Source of the DNA: Streptomyces noursei
GTDB taxonomy: Bacteria; Actinomycetota; Actinomycetes; Streptomycetales; Streptomycetaceae
Assembly: GCF_016917755.1 (NCBI RefSeq)
Contig: NZ_CP070326.1
Span: 6,510,001-6,574,000, forward strand
Direction of reading: 5' to 3'
DNA: 64,000 bases
The position numbers and the translations under genes are program-made. The notes below the pieces were generated by a model that saw only the letters and a list, made by a program, of their open reading frames with translations, was not told where the DNA came from and made no database searches. Below are positions 54,327 to 62,222 of the stretch, piece after piece. Within the stretch, counting starts at the first letter, position 1. Each line of letters opens with the position of its first letter.

Positions 54327-54767
54327 TCAGTGGTCAGTCGCGTCCGGGGGCGCGGCGGTGACGAGTTCGGTCAGCACACCGTGGCAGTCCTTGGGGTGCA
54401 GGAAGGTGATCCGCGACCCCATCGAACCCCGTCGCGGTTCGTCGTAGAGCACCCGGACGCCCTTGCGGCGGATGTCCTCGGCAGCGCCATCGACGTCTGC
54501 CGTGCCGAAGGCGATGTGGTGCACGCCCTCGCCGTTCTTGGCCAGCCACTTGCCCACCGCGGAGTCCTCCCGGGTCGGCTCCAGCAGCTGCAGGTACGAG
54601 GCGCCGCCGTCCGACGTCTCGTTGATCTTGAGCATGGCCTCGCGGACCCCCTGCTCCTCGTTGACCTCGGTGTGGAACACCTCGAAGCCATACGTGGCAC
54701 GGTAGAACTCGACGGTCTTGTCGAGGTCGAAACAGGCGATCCCGATGTGGTCGATTCGCGTCAGCAT
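54327..54767 (-). CDS. mce: methylmalonyl-CoA epimerase
   Basis: A 146-residue VOC-fold enzyme that interconverts (R)- and (S)-methylmalonyl-CoA. Metal ligands are seen in IDHIGIACFDL (His), the central HHIAF (His) and the late TELV (Glu); paired VOC modules cover the whole protein. ATG 54767 gives the family start MLTRIDHIG; an open frame upstream is not supported. It lies divergent to the thiolase gene and near meaB, a methylmalonyl-CoA group. Confidence 0.94.
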   Translation of the reverse strand: MLTRIDHIGIACFDLDKTVEFYRATYGFEVFHTEVNEEQGVREAMLKINETSDGGASYLQLLEPTREDSAVGKWLAKNGEGVHHIAFGTADVDGAAEDIRRKGVRVLYDEPRRGSMGSRITFLHPKDCHGVLTELVTAAPPDATDH

Positions 54768-54904
54768 GGCTCCAGTGCACCGCCCGCACGGCTGGTTACG
54801 CAACGTGCGCGCGATCACACCCGCTTGCCGGTGACCCGGCGACTACCCCTCAGTACATTGACGGGAACCCTCGTTAACTTCCCTGCAAAGGAAGGCCGCA
54901 TCGT

Positions 54905-56107
54905 ATGTCTGCATCGAACGGCACCACCTCGGTCATCGTGGCCGGCGCCCGCACGCCCATGGGCCGGCTCCTCGGTTCACTGCGCACCTTCTCCGGGGCC
55001 GACCTGGGCGGAGTGGCCATCAAGGCGGCGCTGGACCGCGCGGGTATCGGCGGCGACCAGGTGCAGTACGTGATCATGGGCCAGGTCCTGCAGGCCGGGA
55101 CGGGGCAGATCCCGGCGCGCCAGGCCGCGGTCAAGGCCGGCATCCCGATGAACGTCCCCGCGCTGACCGTCAACAAGGTCTGCCTCTCCGGCCTGGACGC
55201 CATCGCCCTGGCCGACCAGCTCATCCGCGCGGGCGAGTTCGACGTCGTCGTCGCCGGCGGCCAGGAGTCCATGACCAACGCCCCGCACCTGCTGCCGAAG
55301 TCCCGCGAGGGCTTCAAGTACGGCGCGGTGGAGATGCTCGACGCGATGGCGCACGACGGCCTGACCGACGCCTTCGAGGGCATCGCGATGGGCGAGTCGA
55401 CCGAGAAGCACAACACCCGTCTGGGCATCGGCCGCGCCGAGCAGGACGAGATCGCCGCGCGCTCCCACCAGCGGGCCGCAGCCGCCCAGAAGAACGGCCT
55501 GTTCGAGGCGGAGATCACCCCCGTGGAGATCCCGCAGCGCAAGGGCGAGCCGGTGCTCTTCAGCAAGGACGAGGGCATCCGCGCCGAGACCACCGCGGAG
55601 AGCCTCGGCAAGCTGCGGCCGGCCTTCGCCAAGGACGGCACGATCACCGCGGGCACGTCCTCGCAGATCTCCGACGGCGCCGCCGCCGTGGTCGTCATGA
55701 GCAAGGCCAAGGCCGAGGAGCTGGGCCTGGAGTGGATCGCCGAGATCGGCGCGCACGGCAACGTCGCCGGCCCGGACAACTCCCTCCAGTCGCAGCCGTC
55801 CAACGCCATCAACCACGCGCTCGCCAAGGACGGCCTCGGCGTCGAAGATCTTGACCTGATCGAGATCAACGAGGCGTTCGCGGCGGTCGCCGTGCAGTCA
55901 ATGAAGGACCTGGGGGTCTCCCCGGAAAAGGTGAATGTCAACGGTGGTGCCATCGCGCTCGGACACCCGATCGGCATGTCCGGCGCCCGTATCGTGCTGC
56001 ACCTCGCGCTGGAGCTGCGGCGGCGCGGCGGCGGCATCGGTGCCGCGGCCCTGTGCGGGGGCGGCGGCCAGGGCGATGCGCTGATCATCCGCGTACCGGG
56101 CAAGTGA
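54905..56107 (+). CDS. acetyl-CoA acetyltransferase (thiolase II)
   Basis: A 400-residue biosynthetic-type thiolase joining two acetyl-CoA into acetoacetyl-CoA. The nucleophilic Cys lies in VNKVCLSG, the catalytic His in GGAIALGHPIGMSGAR and the second Cys in ALCGGGGQGDA. It could provide acetoacetyl-CoA for the ethylmalonyl-CoA or PHB-type pathway together with the hydroxybutyryl-CoA dehydrogenase at 36296. ATG 54905 has AAAGGAAGG upstream. Confidence 0.95.
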   Translation: MSASNGTTSVIVAGARTPMGRLLGSLRTFSGADLGGVAIKAALDRAGIGGDQVQYVIMGQVLQAGTGQIPARQAAVKAGIPMNVPALTVNKVCLSGLDAIALADQLIRAGEFDVVVAGGQESMTNAPHLLPKSREGFKYGAVEMLDAMAHDGLTDAFEGIAMGESTEKHNTRLGIGRAEQDEIAARSHQRAAAAQKNGLFEAEITPVEIPQRKGEPVLFSKDEGIRAETTAESLGKLRPAFAKDGTITAGTSSQISDGAAAVVVMSKAKAEELGLEWIAEIGAHGNVAGPDNSLQSQPSNAINHALAKDGLGVEDLDLIEINEAFAAVAVQSMKDLGVSPEKVNVNGGAIALGHPIGMSGARIVLHLALELRRRGGGIGAAALCGGGGQGDALIIRVPGK

Positions 56108-56194
56108 CGGGCCCGCGCGCCGGCCGGGTGCCGGCGCGCGGCGCGGGAGCAGCGCGTACCAGCCAGTGAGTCGAGGTCGAAGGAGCCGAGCGCG

Positions 56195-57154
56195 ATGGTG
56201 GACGTCCCCCAGCTGGTGGAACAGGCCCGGCAGGGCCGCCCGAGGGCGGTGGCCCGGCTGATCTCCCTCGTCGAGGGAGCGGCGCCGGAGCTGCGCGAGG
56301 TGATGGCGACACTGGCGCCGCTGACCGGCGGCGCGTACGTGGTCGGACTCACCGGGTCGCCCGGCGTCGGCAAGTCCACCACGACGTCCGCGCTGGTCAC
56401 CGCCTACCGCAAGGTCGGCAAACGGGTCGGTGTGCTCGCCGTCGACCCGTCCTCGCCGTTCTCCGGTGGCGCGCTGCTCGGCGACCGGGTCCGGATGAGC
56501 GAGCACGCCTCCGACCCCGGCGTCTACATCCGCTCGATGGCCACCCGCGGCCATCTCGGCGGGCTGGCCTGGGCCGCCCCGCAGGCGATCCGGGTGCTGG
56601 ACGCCGCCGGCTGCGACGTGATCCTGGTGGAGACCGTGGGCGTCGGCCAGTCGGAGGTCGAGATCGCCTCCCAGGCCGACACCAGCGTGGTGCTGCTGGC
56701 CCCCGGGATGGGCGACGGCATCCAGGCGGCCAAGGCCGGGATCCTGGAGATCGGCGACGTCTACGTCGTCAACAAGGCCGACCGGGACGGCGCCGACGCC
56801 ACCGCGCGCGAGCTGAACCACATGCTGGGCCTGGGCGAGTCCCGGGCGCCCGGCGACTGGCGGCCCCCGATCGTCAAGACAGTGGCGGCGCGCGGGGAGG
56901 GCATCGACGAGGTCGTCGAGGCCCTGGAGAAGCACCGGGCCTGGATGGAGGAGGGGGGCGTGCTGGCGCGGCGACGGCTGGCGCGGGCGGCCCGCGAGGT
57001 CGAGACGATCGCCGTCACCGCGCTGCGCTCCCGGATCGGCGACCTGTCCGGCGACCGCCACCTGGACGCGCTGGCCGAGCGCATCGTCGCCGGCGACACC
57101 GATCCCTATCGGGCGGCGGACGAACTGGTGGAGGGGCTGACGAACGGGGCCTAG
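56195..57154 (+). CDS. meaB: MeaB, GTPase chaperone of methylmalonyl-CoA mutase
   Basis: A 319-residue G3E-family GTPase that guards and reloads cobalamin-dependent methylmalonyl-CoA mutase. Walker A is GSPGVGKST, the switch region contains DPSSPFSGGALLGDR, and NKAD is the guanine-specificity motif. The nearby epimerase gene and the adenosyltransferase at 35275 support this role rather than the older ArgK label. The mutase itself is not in the window. ATG 56195 follows GAAGGAGCCGAGCG. Confidence 0.95.
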   Translation: MVDVPQLVEQARQGRPRAVARLISLVEGAAPELREVMATLAPLTGGAYVVGLTGSPGVGKSTTTSALVTAYRKVGKRVGVLAVDPSSPFSGGALLGDRVRMSEHASDPGVYIRSMATRGHLGGLAWAAPQAIRVLDAAGCDVILVETVGVGQSEVEIASQADTSVVLLAPGMGDGIQAAKAGILEIGDVYVVNKADRDGADATARELNHMLGLGESRAPGDWRPPIVKTVAARGEGIDEVVEALEKHRAWMEEGGVLARRRLARAAREVETIAVTALRSRIGDLSGDRHLDALAERIVAGDTDPYRAADELVEGLTNGA

Positions 57155-57266
57155 GCGGCCGGTTCGTCAGCCTCGGGCGCCGGGGCCGCGGTGGCCTCCC
57201 GCGCCGCCGGGCCCTGGCGGTGCCGGGGGCCCGCCTGCGGCCCCCGGGACGCCGCGGTGGTCGGCG

Positions 57267-57743
57267 TCAGGGGTTGCCGCGGTGCTTGCGCAGGTGTTCC
57301 GCCACCGGTGTGAGGGAGGAGCGGAAGGACTCCAGGTCCTCGGCGGCGAAGAGGTCGATGAAGTGGCGGCGGACCGAGGCGACGTGGTGCGGGGCGACCC
57401 GGCGCATCGTCTCCCAGCCCTCTTCGGTGAGGACGGCGTAGAGTCCACGACGGTCCGACTCGCAGCTTTCGCGGCGCACCAGGCCGGCGTTCTCCATGCG
57501 GGTGATCTGGTGCGAGAGGCGGCTCTTGGACTGCAGCGTGCTGGCGGCCAGGTCGCTCATCCGCAGCCGGTGGTCCTCGGCCTCGGAGAGGTTGACCAGG
57601 ATCTCGTAGTCGTTGTTGGTCAGGCCGAACGGCTGGAGATCGCGCTCCAGTTGGTGCATCAGCAGTCTGCTGACGTCCAGATGGGTGCGCCAGGCACGCT
57701 GCTCCTGGTCGGTCAGCCAGGGAGTGTCGCTGTCGGTCGTCAT
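57267..57743 (-). CDS. MarR-family transcriptional regulator
   Basis: A 158-residue winged-helix regulator. The DNA-binding region has LRMSDLAASTLQSKSRLSHQITRMENAGLVRRESC followed by the wing with a DRRG turn, as in MarR proteins. No Cys pair suggests a specific redox role. It may repress its own promoter in the A/T-rich gap upstream. Its target is unclear: neighbours are meaB (convergent) and the AIM24 genes (upstream, same strand). Confidence 0.93.
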   Translation of the reverse strand: MTTDSDTPWLTDQEQRAWRTHLDVSRLLMHQLERDLQPFGLTNNDYEILVNLSEAEDHRLRMSDLAASTLQSKSRLSHQITRMENAGLVRRESCESDRRGLYAVLTEEGWETMRRVAPHHVASVRRHFIDLFAAEDLESFRSSLTPVAEHLRKHRGNP

Positions 57744-57861
57744 GGATGAATTCTACCCGTGAAAGTTGAATAGTGAATTAGTTGTGGTGTGTGACATTGC
57801 GGAAGTCGGCCGGGGTTCGTGGTTGATCAGACGTTCGAGGTCACCGTCCGCAGACTACCGT
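57744..57861 (-). promoter_or_regulatory. A/T-rich promoter/operator region of the MarR gene
   Basis: An unusually A/T-rich stretch. On the minus strand, TTCACT lies 16 bases before TAGAAT, a plausible -35/-10 pair. Three TTCA-type units spaced by about nine bases (AATTCAC, ATTCAAC, TTTCAC) overlap it and may be operator half-sites. Confidence 0.45.
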
Positions 57862-58635
57862 TCACAGCCCGAAGTGGCGCTGAAGCCCCCCGAGGCCGCC
57901 GGGCGGCTGCGGCAGTTGTGAGCCACTTTCCGGAGTCGGCGCGCCGCCGCCCGGCACGCCCTCCTCCGCCGGCAGCGCACCGGTCGCCCTCTCCGGCATC
58001 AACTGCTCCGTGGACTGCAGCAGAACCGTGCCGGCGCCGGTGAACTCGAACTGGTGCTCCTCGCCGGAGGCGCCGCCGATGCCGGTGTGGGCGCGCAGGC
58101 CGCCCAGGAATCCCCGCAGGTACTGATGGTCGTAGTGGTGGCAGGGGGAGGGGCAGTCGGCCCAGCCGACGAGGGCCTGCGGGTCCACCCGGATCGGGGG
58201 CTCGACGAACACCACGGGGCCGTTGGAGGCGGCCACGAACTTGCCCGTGCCGATGAGCGTGAGGAAGCCCGGGATGATCGATTGCTTCAGCGACAGAGAT
58301 GGCTGAAACGCGAGCACGTTGCCGGAGCGAATAGTGAGGTTACCCTCATCCAGATCATAGGAATTGATGTCGAACGACCGGTCAGCGAGGAGCATCTTGC
58401 CCCGGCCCTCGGCGACCACCCAGTCCGCGGCGTGCAGTGGCGAATGGAAACTTCCGGCGATCAGGCGGTCCAGGCGGCCGTGTCCGATGCCGTGGAAGTC
58501 GATCTGCCCGTAGTAGGCGATCATCTTCCCCTTCTGGAGGAACCACTGGCCGTCGAGGTCGACGCTGAAGGCGTACGGATTGACGTTGTCGTCGGAGGGC
58601 AACGAGTGGACGTCGTGGACGACGGGACCGTTCAC
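57862..58635 (-). CDS. AIM24-family protein 1
   Basis: A 257-residue beta-rich protein of the AIM24 (DUF124/TIGR00266-like) family, the longest of three in tandem. It has VDLDGQWFLQKGKMIAYYG and a late GSGEAF-like counterpart (ASGEEHQFEF), plus a Pro/Gly-rich tail of about 45 residues. Function is unknown in bacteria; mitochondrial AIM24 affects inner-membrane organisation. GTG 58635 overlaps the stop of the upstream gene (GTGA). Last gene of the triplet. Confidence 0.86.
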   Translation of the reverse strand: MNGPVVHDVHSLPSDDNVNPYAFSVDLDGQWFLQKGKMIAYYGQIDFHGIGHGRLDRLIAGSFHSPLHAADWVVAEGRGKMLLADRSFDINSYDLDEGNLTIRSGNVLAFQPSLSLKQSIIPGFLTLIGTGKFVAASNGPVVFVEPPIRVDPQALVGWADCPSPCHHYDHQYLRGFLGGLRAHTGIGGASGEEHQFEFTGAGTVLLQSTEQLMPERATGALPAEEGVPGGGAPTPESGSQLPQPPGGLGGLQRHFGL

Positions 58636-59315
58636 AGCTTCTCCTCCGACGCCTGTACGTAGACGGTGCCCCGGCCGGACAGCTCCAGTTGGAACGCCTC
58701 CCCCGAGCCGCGGCCGATCATCTCGCGCCAACCGATGGCGGTGGACAGGCGGTTGCGGACGTCGCCGCGGTGCGCGACATACGCCTGCGGGTCGACGTGG
58801 ACCGGGCGCTCGGGGGCGATCGGCAGCTCGATGACGCCGCCGTGGGCCATCACCGCGACCGAACCGTGGCCCTGCAGGGTGGTGGTGAACAGGCCCTGGT
58901 CGGTGACCTGTCCGCGGACCATGCCCATCACCCCGCCCTGCGCGCCCATGAACATCGTGCCCTGGGACAGCGAACCGTCGAAGGCCAGCAGGCGGTCGGC
59001 CTCCACATAGAGCGTGTCGCCGGTCAGGTCGACGACCTGGACGTGGTGGCCGCCGTACCCGAACATCACCGTGGCGGTGGGGGTGTCTCCCCGGCCGTGC
59101 AGACCTTGGGCGACCTCGACGGTCATCAGGGGCGTCGCCTCGCCGGCGATCCGGCGGCCGATCATGGAGCCGAGGCCGCCCTGACCGCCCTGGATGTTGG
59201 GGGTGAAGGTGACCTCGCCGCGGTAGGCGAGCATCGCGCCGCGCTGGCTGAACAGCCGCTGCCCGGGGACGATCCTGGCTTCCACCATGCGGGAGTTGAG
59301 GGCCGTGAACGGCAT
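58632..59315 (-). CDS. AIM24-family protein 2
   Basis: A 227-residue member with the family features RLFSQRGAMLAYRGEVTF near the N-terminus, a Gly-rich loop, and GSGEAFQLELSGRGTVYVQ near the C-terminus. It is very similar in layout to the protein encoded upstream. Start and stop overlap both neighbours by four bases or fewer, so all three proteins should be made in fixed ratio. Role unknown. Confidence 0.88.
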   Translation of the reverse strand: MPFTALNSRMVEARIVPGQRLFSQRGAMLAYRGEVTFTPNIQGGQGGLGSMIGRRIAGEATPLMTVEVAQGLHGRGDTPTATVMFGYGGHHVQVVDLTGDTLYVEADRLLAFDGSLSQGTMFMGAQGGVMGMVRGQVTDQGLFTTTLQGHGSVAVMAHGGVIELPIAPERPVHVDPQAYVAHRGDVRNRLSTAIGWREMIGRGSGEAFQLELSGRGTVYVQASEEKL

Positions 59316-59953
59316 CAGACCTCACCTCCCACGGTGTTGCGCTCGCTCGGCTGCACATAGACCAGCCCCTCGCCCTCGAAGCGGATCTGGAACGCCTCGC
59401 CGGAGCCCTCGCCGAGGAACGTGCGGAAGTTCACCCCGGACTGGAAGTGCTGCTTCAGCTGGCCGGTGTGCGCGATGTACGCGCCCGGGTCGACCTGGAG
59501 GGGGTACTGCTTGGTGACCCGCAGCACCACGGCCGGGCCGTCGGAGGTGAGCGCGGCCTGCCCGTGGCCCTCCACGGTGGTGGTGAACAGGCCGTTGCCC
59601 TGCGAGGCGCCGCGCAGCCCGGTGAACGTCGTGCCGGTGTGCAGTGCCGCCTCGGTGCACAGCAGGTTGCTGGCCTCCACGAACAGCTTCTCGCCCTGGA
59701 GGCGGACCAGGTTGACCTCGCTGGCGCGGTCGGCGAAATAGCAGGTGCCCTGGCCCTTCACCTCCATCACGGTCATCTGCTCACCCGTCAGCCGCCGGGT
59801 GACCATGCCGCGCAGCCCCTCGCCGCCGCCGGTCATCTTCTTGAAGGTCATCCGGCCGTCGTAGGCGACCATCGCGCCGTTCTTCGCCTTGACGGCGTCG
59901 CCCGCGAGGTCGACGGCGAGCACCTTGCTCCCTTGGAGCCGAAACTGAGCCAC
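59315..59953 (-). CDS. AIM24-family protein 3
   Basis: A 212-residue member and the first gene of the triplet. Family motifs: AKNGAMVAYDGRMTFKK, GNGLFTTTVEGHGQAALTS and EGSGEAFQIRFEGEGLVYVQ. GTG 59953 gives the start VAQFRLQGSKVL; the frame is open upstream but covers the promoter region. A divergent DUF3817 gene lies about 240 bases away. Confidence 0.88.
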   Translation of the reverse strand: MAQFRLQGSKVLAVDLAGDAVKAKNGAMVAYDGRMTFKKMTGGGEGLRGMVTRRLTGEQMTVMEVKGQGTCYFADRASEVNLVRLQGEKLFVEASNLLCTEAALHTGTTFTGLRGASQGNGLFTTTVEGHGQAALTSDGPAVVLRVTKQYPLQVDPGAYIAHTGQLKQHFQSGVNFRTFLGEGSGEAFQIRFEGEGLVYVQPSERNTVGGEV

Positions 59954-60196
59954 GGGGCAGACGGTAGTGGGCGCAGGGCGGGCAGGACAGGGCCTTTGTC
60001 CCGGAGTCGACCCCGGTCTTTCCCCGAGCCCGCCCGGATCGACCCCGTCCGCGCGCCCGTGGGCAGCGGTCCACGCGCGCCCGACCGCCCCGGGCGCGGT
60101 GATCGCCGGAGCGGCTGTAACAATGGGGCGGACGCTTGTGAACTCTTGCACAAGCATTGTGACGCCCGCCTCCCCCTCCGCCCGAACGAGGTTCCC

Positions 60197-60547
60197 GTGG
60201 ACATCAAGACCGCCGCCGCCCTGCACCGCCTGCGCCTGGCATCCATCCCGGAGGCGCTCTCCTTCCCGGCGCTGCTGATATTCGGCACGGGCTTCCGGAT
60301 CTTCCTGGGCTACGACAAGCTCGTCATGCCCCTCGGCCTGCTGCACGGCATCCTGTTCACCATCTTCCTGGTGCTGCTCCTGGACGCCTGGAACCGCACC
60401 AAGTGGCCCTTCAAGCGGGTCGCGTTCTTCTTCGTCCTCGCGGTCCTGCCGTTCGGCGGCCTGTACGCGGACAAGGTGCTCAAGCGCGAGGAGGAGGCCG
60501 GTGTGATCGCCGCCCGCGCCCGCCGGGAAGGCACGGTCAACGCATGA
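60197..60547 (+). CDS. DUF3817 family membrane protein
   Basis: A 116-residue membrane protein with three predicted helices (LSFPALLIFGTGFRIFLG, GLLHGILFTIFLVLLLDAW and VAFFFVLAVLPFGGLYAD), the DUF3817 pattern; also known as YdzA-like. Function unknown. GTG 60197 fits the family start MDIKTAAAL. Its stop overlaps the start of the thiamine-binding gene (ATGA), so the two form a coupled pair. Confidence 0.87.
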   Translation: MDIKTAAALHRLRLASIPEALSFPALLIFGTGFRIFLGYDKLVMPLGLLHGILFTIFLVLLLDAWNRTKWPFKRVAFFFVLAVLPFGGLYADKVLKREEEAGVIAARARREGTVNA

Positions 60548-60696
60548 TCGTCGCCTTCTCCGTGAGCCCGCTGGGCGTCGGCGAGGACGTCGGTGAGTAC
60601 GTCGCCGACGCCGTCCGGGTCGTCCGCGAGTCCGGCCTGCCCAACCGCACCGACGCGATGTTCACCTCCATCGAGGGCGAAAGAGTGTACCTGTGA
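60544..60696 (+). pseudogene. MTH1187-type thiamine-binding protein, cut short by the element
   Basis: The first 46 codons (MIVAFSVSPLGVGEDV... to ...FTSIEGE) match this family, which normally has about 100 residues. After base 60681 the frame runs four foreign codons (RVYL) and stops, giving 50 residues. The missing half would hold the rest of the ferredoxin-like fold. The break coincides with a change in gene content, so I interpret it as an integration junction. Whether the stub is expressed is unknown. Confidence 0.82.
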
Positions 60697-60712
60697 GGTC
60701 ATAGACGCAGAA

Positions 60713-60747
60713 GCCCCGCCCGCCCTCGATCGGAGAGCAGACGGGGC
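60713..60747 (-). terminator. hairpin after the element's minus-strand small genes
   Basis: Arms GCCCCG and CGGGGC with an interior partly complementary; on the minus strand the stem ends in GGGGCTTCT. Downstream of the 56-residue ORF. Confidence 0.5.
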
Positions 60748-60784
60748 CTGTTTCTTAGTGCTGACCGTCCGGCGCTATGTCAGA

Positions 60785-60955
60785 TCACGAGGCGGGCGCG
60801 CCGACTCCCTCGCACATGTCGAGAGTGCCTTGCTTCTGATGCGCGGCTACCGGTTGGCCGGGTTCGGCGCCGACCGTCGCGCCGCAGACGGGGCAGACGC
60901 CTGCGCACTGTCCGGGGTCGAACCGGGCTCCGGGGTGGGTGTGAGTGCATCCCAT
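60785..60955 (-). CDS. 56-residue Cys/His-rich small protein
   Basis: A small ORF with a likely zinc-binding core: C-T-H-T-H near the start and CPVCG in the middle, with another Cys near the end. The ATG at 60955 has GGAGAA nine bases upstream. It is the last gene of the element's minus-strand row and is followed by a hairpin. No family recognised; such tiny zinc ribbons are common in actinophages and integrative elements. Confidence 0.6.
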   Translation of the reverse strand: MGCTHTHPGARFDPGQCAGVCPVCGATVGAEPGQPVAAHQKQGTLDMCEGVGAPAS

Positions 60956-61029
60956 TTCAGCGTTCTCCGTTCGTTCGACGGATGGTGCCTTACGGTGGTG
61001 CGACCCTCCTCAGCAGTTGAGGAGGGGGC

Positions 61030-61443
61030 CTAGAGGAGGCGCACGAAGATGCGCGCCGTGTTGTAGAACGTGATGGTCAGGCCCGGTTTCCCGGAGGAAT
61101 CTTGCCTCTGAGACCAGCGGTCGATGTTCGCGATCTGGGGAGATTCGGCACGAGCAAGGAGCGCTGCCAGCCACGTCTCCGGAGCATCGGACGGCTCTGG
61201 GGCATCACCCACAGGCACCGGGTTGCCCTCTACCGCCTGAAACTCCCCACCGTCATCCTTGTGGCGCTCCCCTTCTGGAAGCTGACCGTAGATTTGCCAA
61301 CGTGCCTCGCCTTTGGCGGTGGTGATTGACACCCCGAACGGGTGTTTCGTGTCGCCAGACTCGGCAAGTGTCTGGACGCTGACCGTGGTCGGGTCGTTCT
61401 TGGCCAGGCTCACGACGAAATCTTGAAAGGTCTGGGGGCGCAC
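61030..61443 (-). CDS. hypothetical element protein, 137 residues
   Basis: A 137-residue soluble protein with an ordinary composition (start MRPQTFQDFVVSLAKNDPT, end FYNTARIFVRLL). No motif recognised. GTG 61443 has GAGAGGAC upstream, a credible site. It lies in a same-strand row of small genes and is likely co-transcribed with them from the divergent promoter near 62,150. Confidence 0.65.
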   Translation of the reverse strand: MRPQTFQDFVVSLAKNDPTTVSVQTLAESGDTKHPFGVSITTAKGEARWQIYGQLPEGERHKDDGGEFQAVEGNPVPVGDAPEPSDAPETWLAALLARAESPQIANIDRWSQRQDSSGKPGLTITFYNTARIFVRLL

Positions 61444-61514
61444 TGGGGTCGTCCTCTCTTCGCGAAACGCTCAGTTTAGGAGTCGTGGCCCGGCACGTTG
61501 GTTACGCCGGAGGC

Positions 61515-61772
61515 TCAGGGGCGACGGTGGCGACCACGGAGCGCCCCAGCAAGCGGCGCCATGATCGTTCGGGGCGGGGTGTCGGTCGGCGGGCCGGGGG
61601 CGTGGAACACCACAGTGGCCCCGTGCACCTCACACCGGTACGCCCCACCTCCCAGCGGAGTCATGTCGTGCCACGCCATGGGGCACACAACGGGCCGGTA
61701 GTCGCCTTCCAGCACAGCGGGGGAAGGTTCCCCCTCCTGGGGGCTGAACAGCTGTTCTAGGACCCTCCACAC
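61515..61772 (-). CDS. hypothetical element protein with possible metal site, 85 residues
   Basis: An 85-residue protein containing CPMAWHD and CEVHG, a Cys/His pattern that could bind zinc. The GTG start at 61772 lies inside the end of the 39-residue ORF upstream, so the two may be coupled. The C-terminal third is basic (GALRGRHRRP). No family recognised. Confidence 0.5.
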   Translation of the reverse strand: MWRVLEQLFSPQEGEPSPAVLEGDYRPVVCPMAWHDMTPLGGGAYRCEVHGATVVFHAPGPPTDTPPRTIMAPLAGALRGRHRRP

Positions 61773-61876
61773 GGCTTCCCCGCCCCGTCCGACTTCTTGC
61801 CCGCATTGCTGCCGTTGCTGCTGCGGTCATTCAGCTTCTTGGTCTTCTCGCTGAGATCCTTAGCGCTGCCGCTCAT
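61757..61876 (-). CDS. 39-residue Lys/Ser/Gly-rich small ORF
   Basis: Starts in an ATGA overlap with the stop of the upstream 73-residue ORF and ends 15 bases inside the next gene. The peptide (MSGSAKDLSEKTKKLND...) is hydrophilic and probably disordered. No family is recognised; the overlaps at both ends are the main support. Confidence 0.5.
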   Translation of the reverse strand: MSGSAKDLSEKTKKLNDRSSNGSNAGKKSDGAGKPCGGS

Positions 61877-62094
61877 CGCCGGGCGGCCTCCAAGATCTTG
61901 CACAGGCGCTCCGTGTCCCCGCTGGAGAACGGCGGGGGAACGACCTTCTCCACCAGGGCGCCGCCGGGCTTCTTGACGGTGGCCACCATGGGGTCATCAA
62001 CGAGGAAGCCGGCCGCCTGGAGGGCATCGTGCAAGCGCTTGCACATCTCTTCGACGGTTCGTGCGTGGTCGGTGCCGGTGGGGGTGTCAGGCAT
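61873..62094 (-). CDS. hypothetical element protein, 73 residues
   Basis: A 73-residue acidic protein (start MPDTPTGTDHARTVEEMCKR) with a helical N-terminal half and a VKKPGGALVEKVVPPPF segment. First gene of the minus-strand row; ATG 62094 has AGGAGTGATGCGTT just upstream. Divergent to the XRE regulator across a gap with two palindromes. No family recognised. Confidence 0.6.
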   Translation of the reverse strand: MPDTPTGTDHARTVEEMCKRLHDALQAAGFLVDDPMVATVKKPGGALVEKVVPPPFSSGDTERLCKILEAARR

Positions 62095-62166
62095 AACGCA
62101 TCACTCCTCAGCGGGGATTCCGCTTTGGCTTCTTGGGGGTGGTTACAGCATCGGCACCCGCAGCTA

Positions 62167-62205
62167 CCCTGACCAGGGCATAGGCGTTTCCAAGTGGTTT
62201 GGAAA
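62167..62205. promoter_or_regulatory. two palindromes in the divergent promoter region of the element
   Basis: CCCTG-AC-CAGGG at 62167-62178 and TTTCCAA-GTGGT-TTGGAAA at 62187-62205. The second ends 17 bases before the regulator start. They are good candidates for operators of the XRE regulator that would control both directions. Confidence 0.6.
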
Positions 62206-62222
62206 GGTGGTGAGTTGGACGA

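Noticed and set aside
60593..61033. A plus-strand frame of 146 codons continuing from the truncated thiamine-binding gene
   Set aside because: It is a different frame from the gene, crosses a hairpin, and is antisense to the small Cys/His ORF, which has a proper ribosome-binding site.
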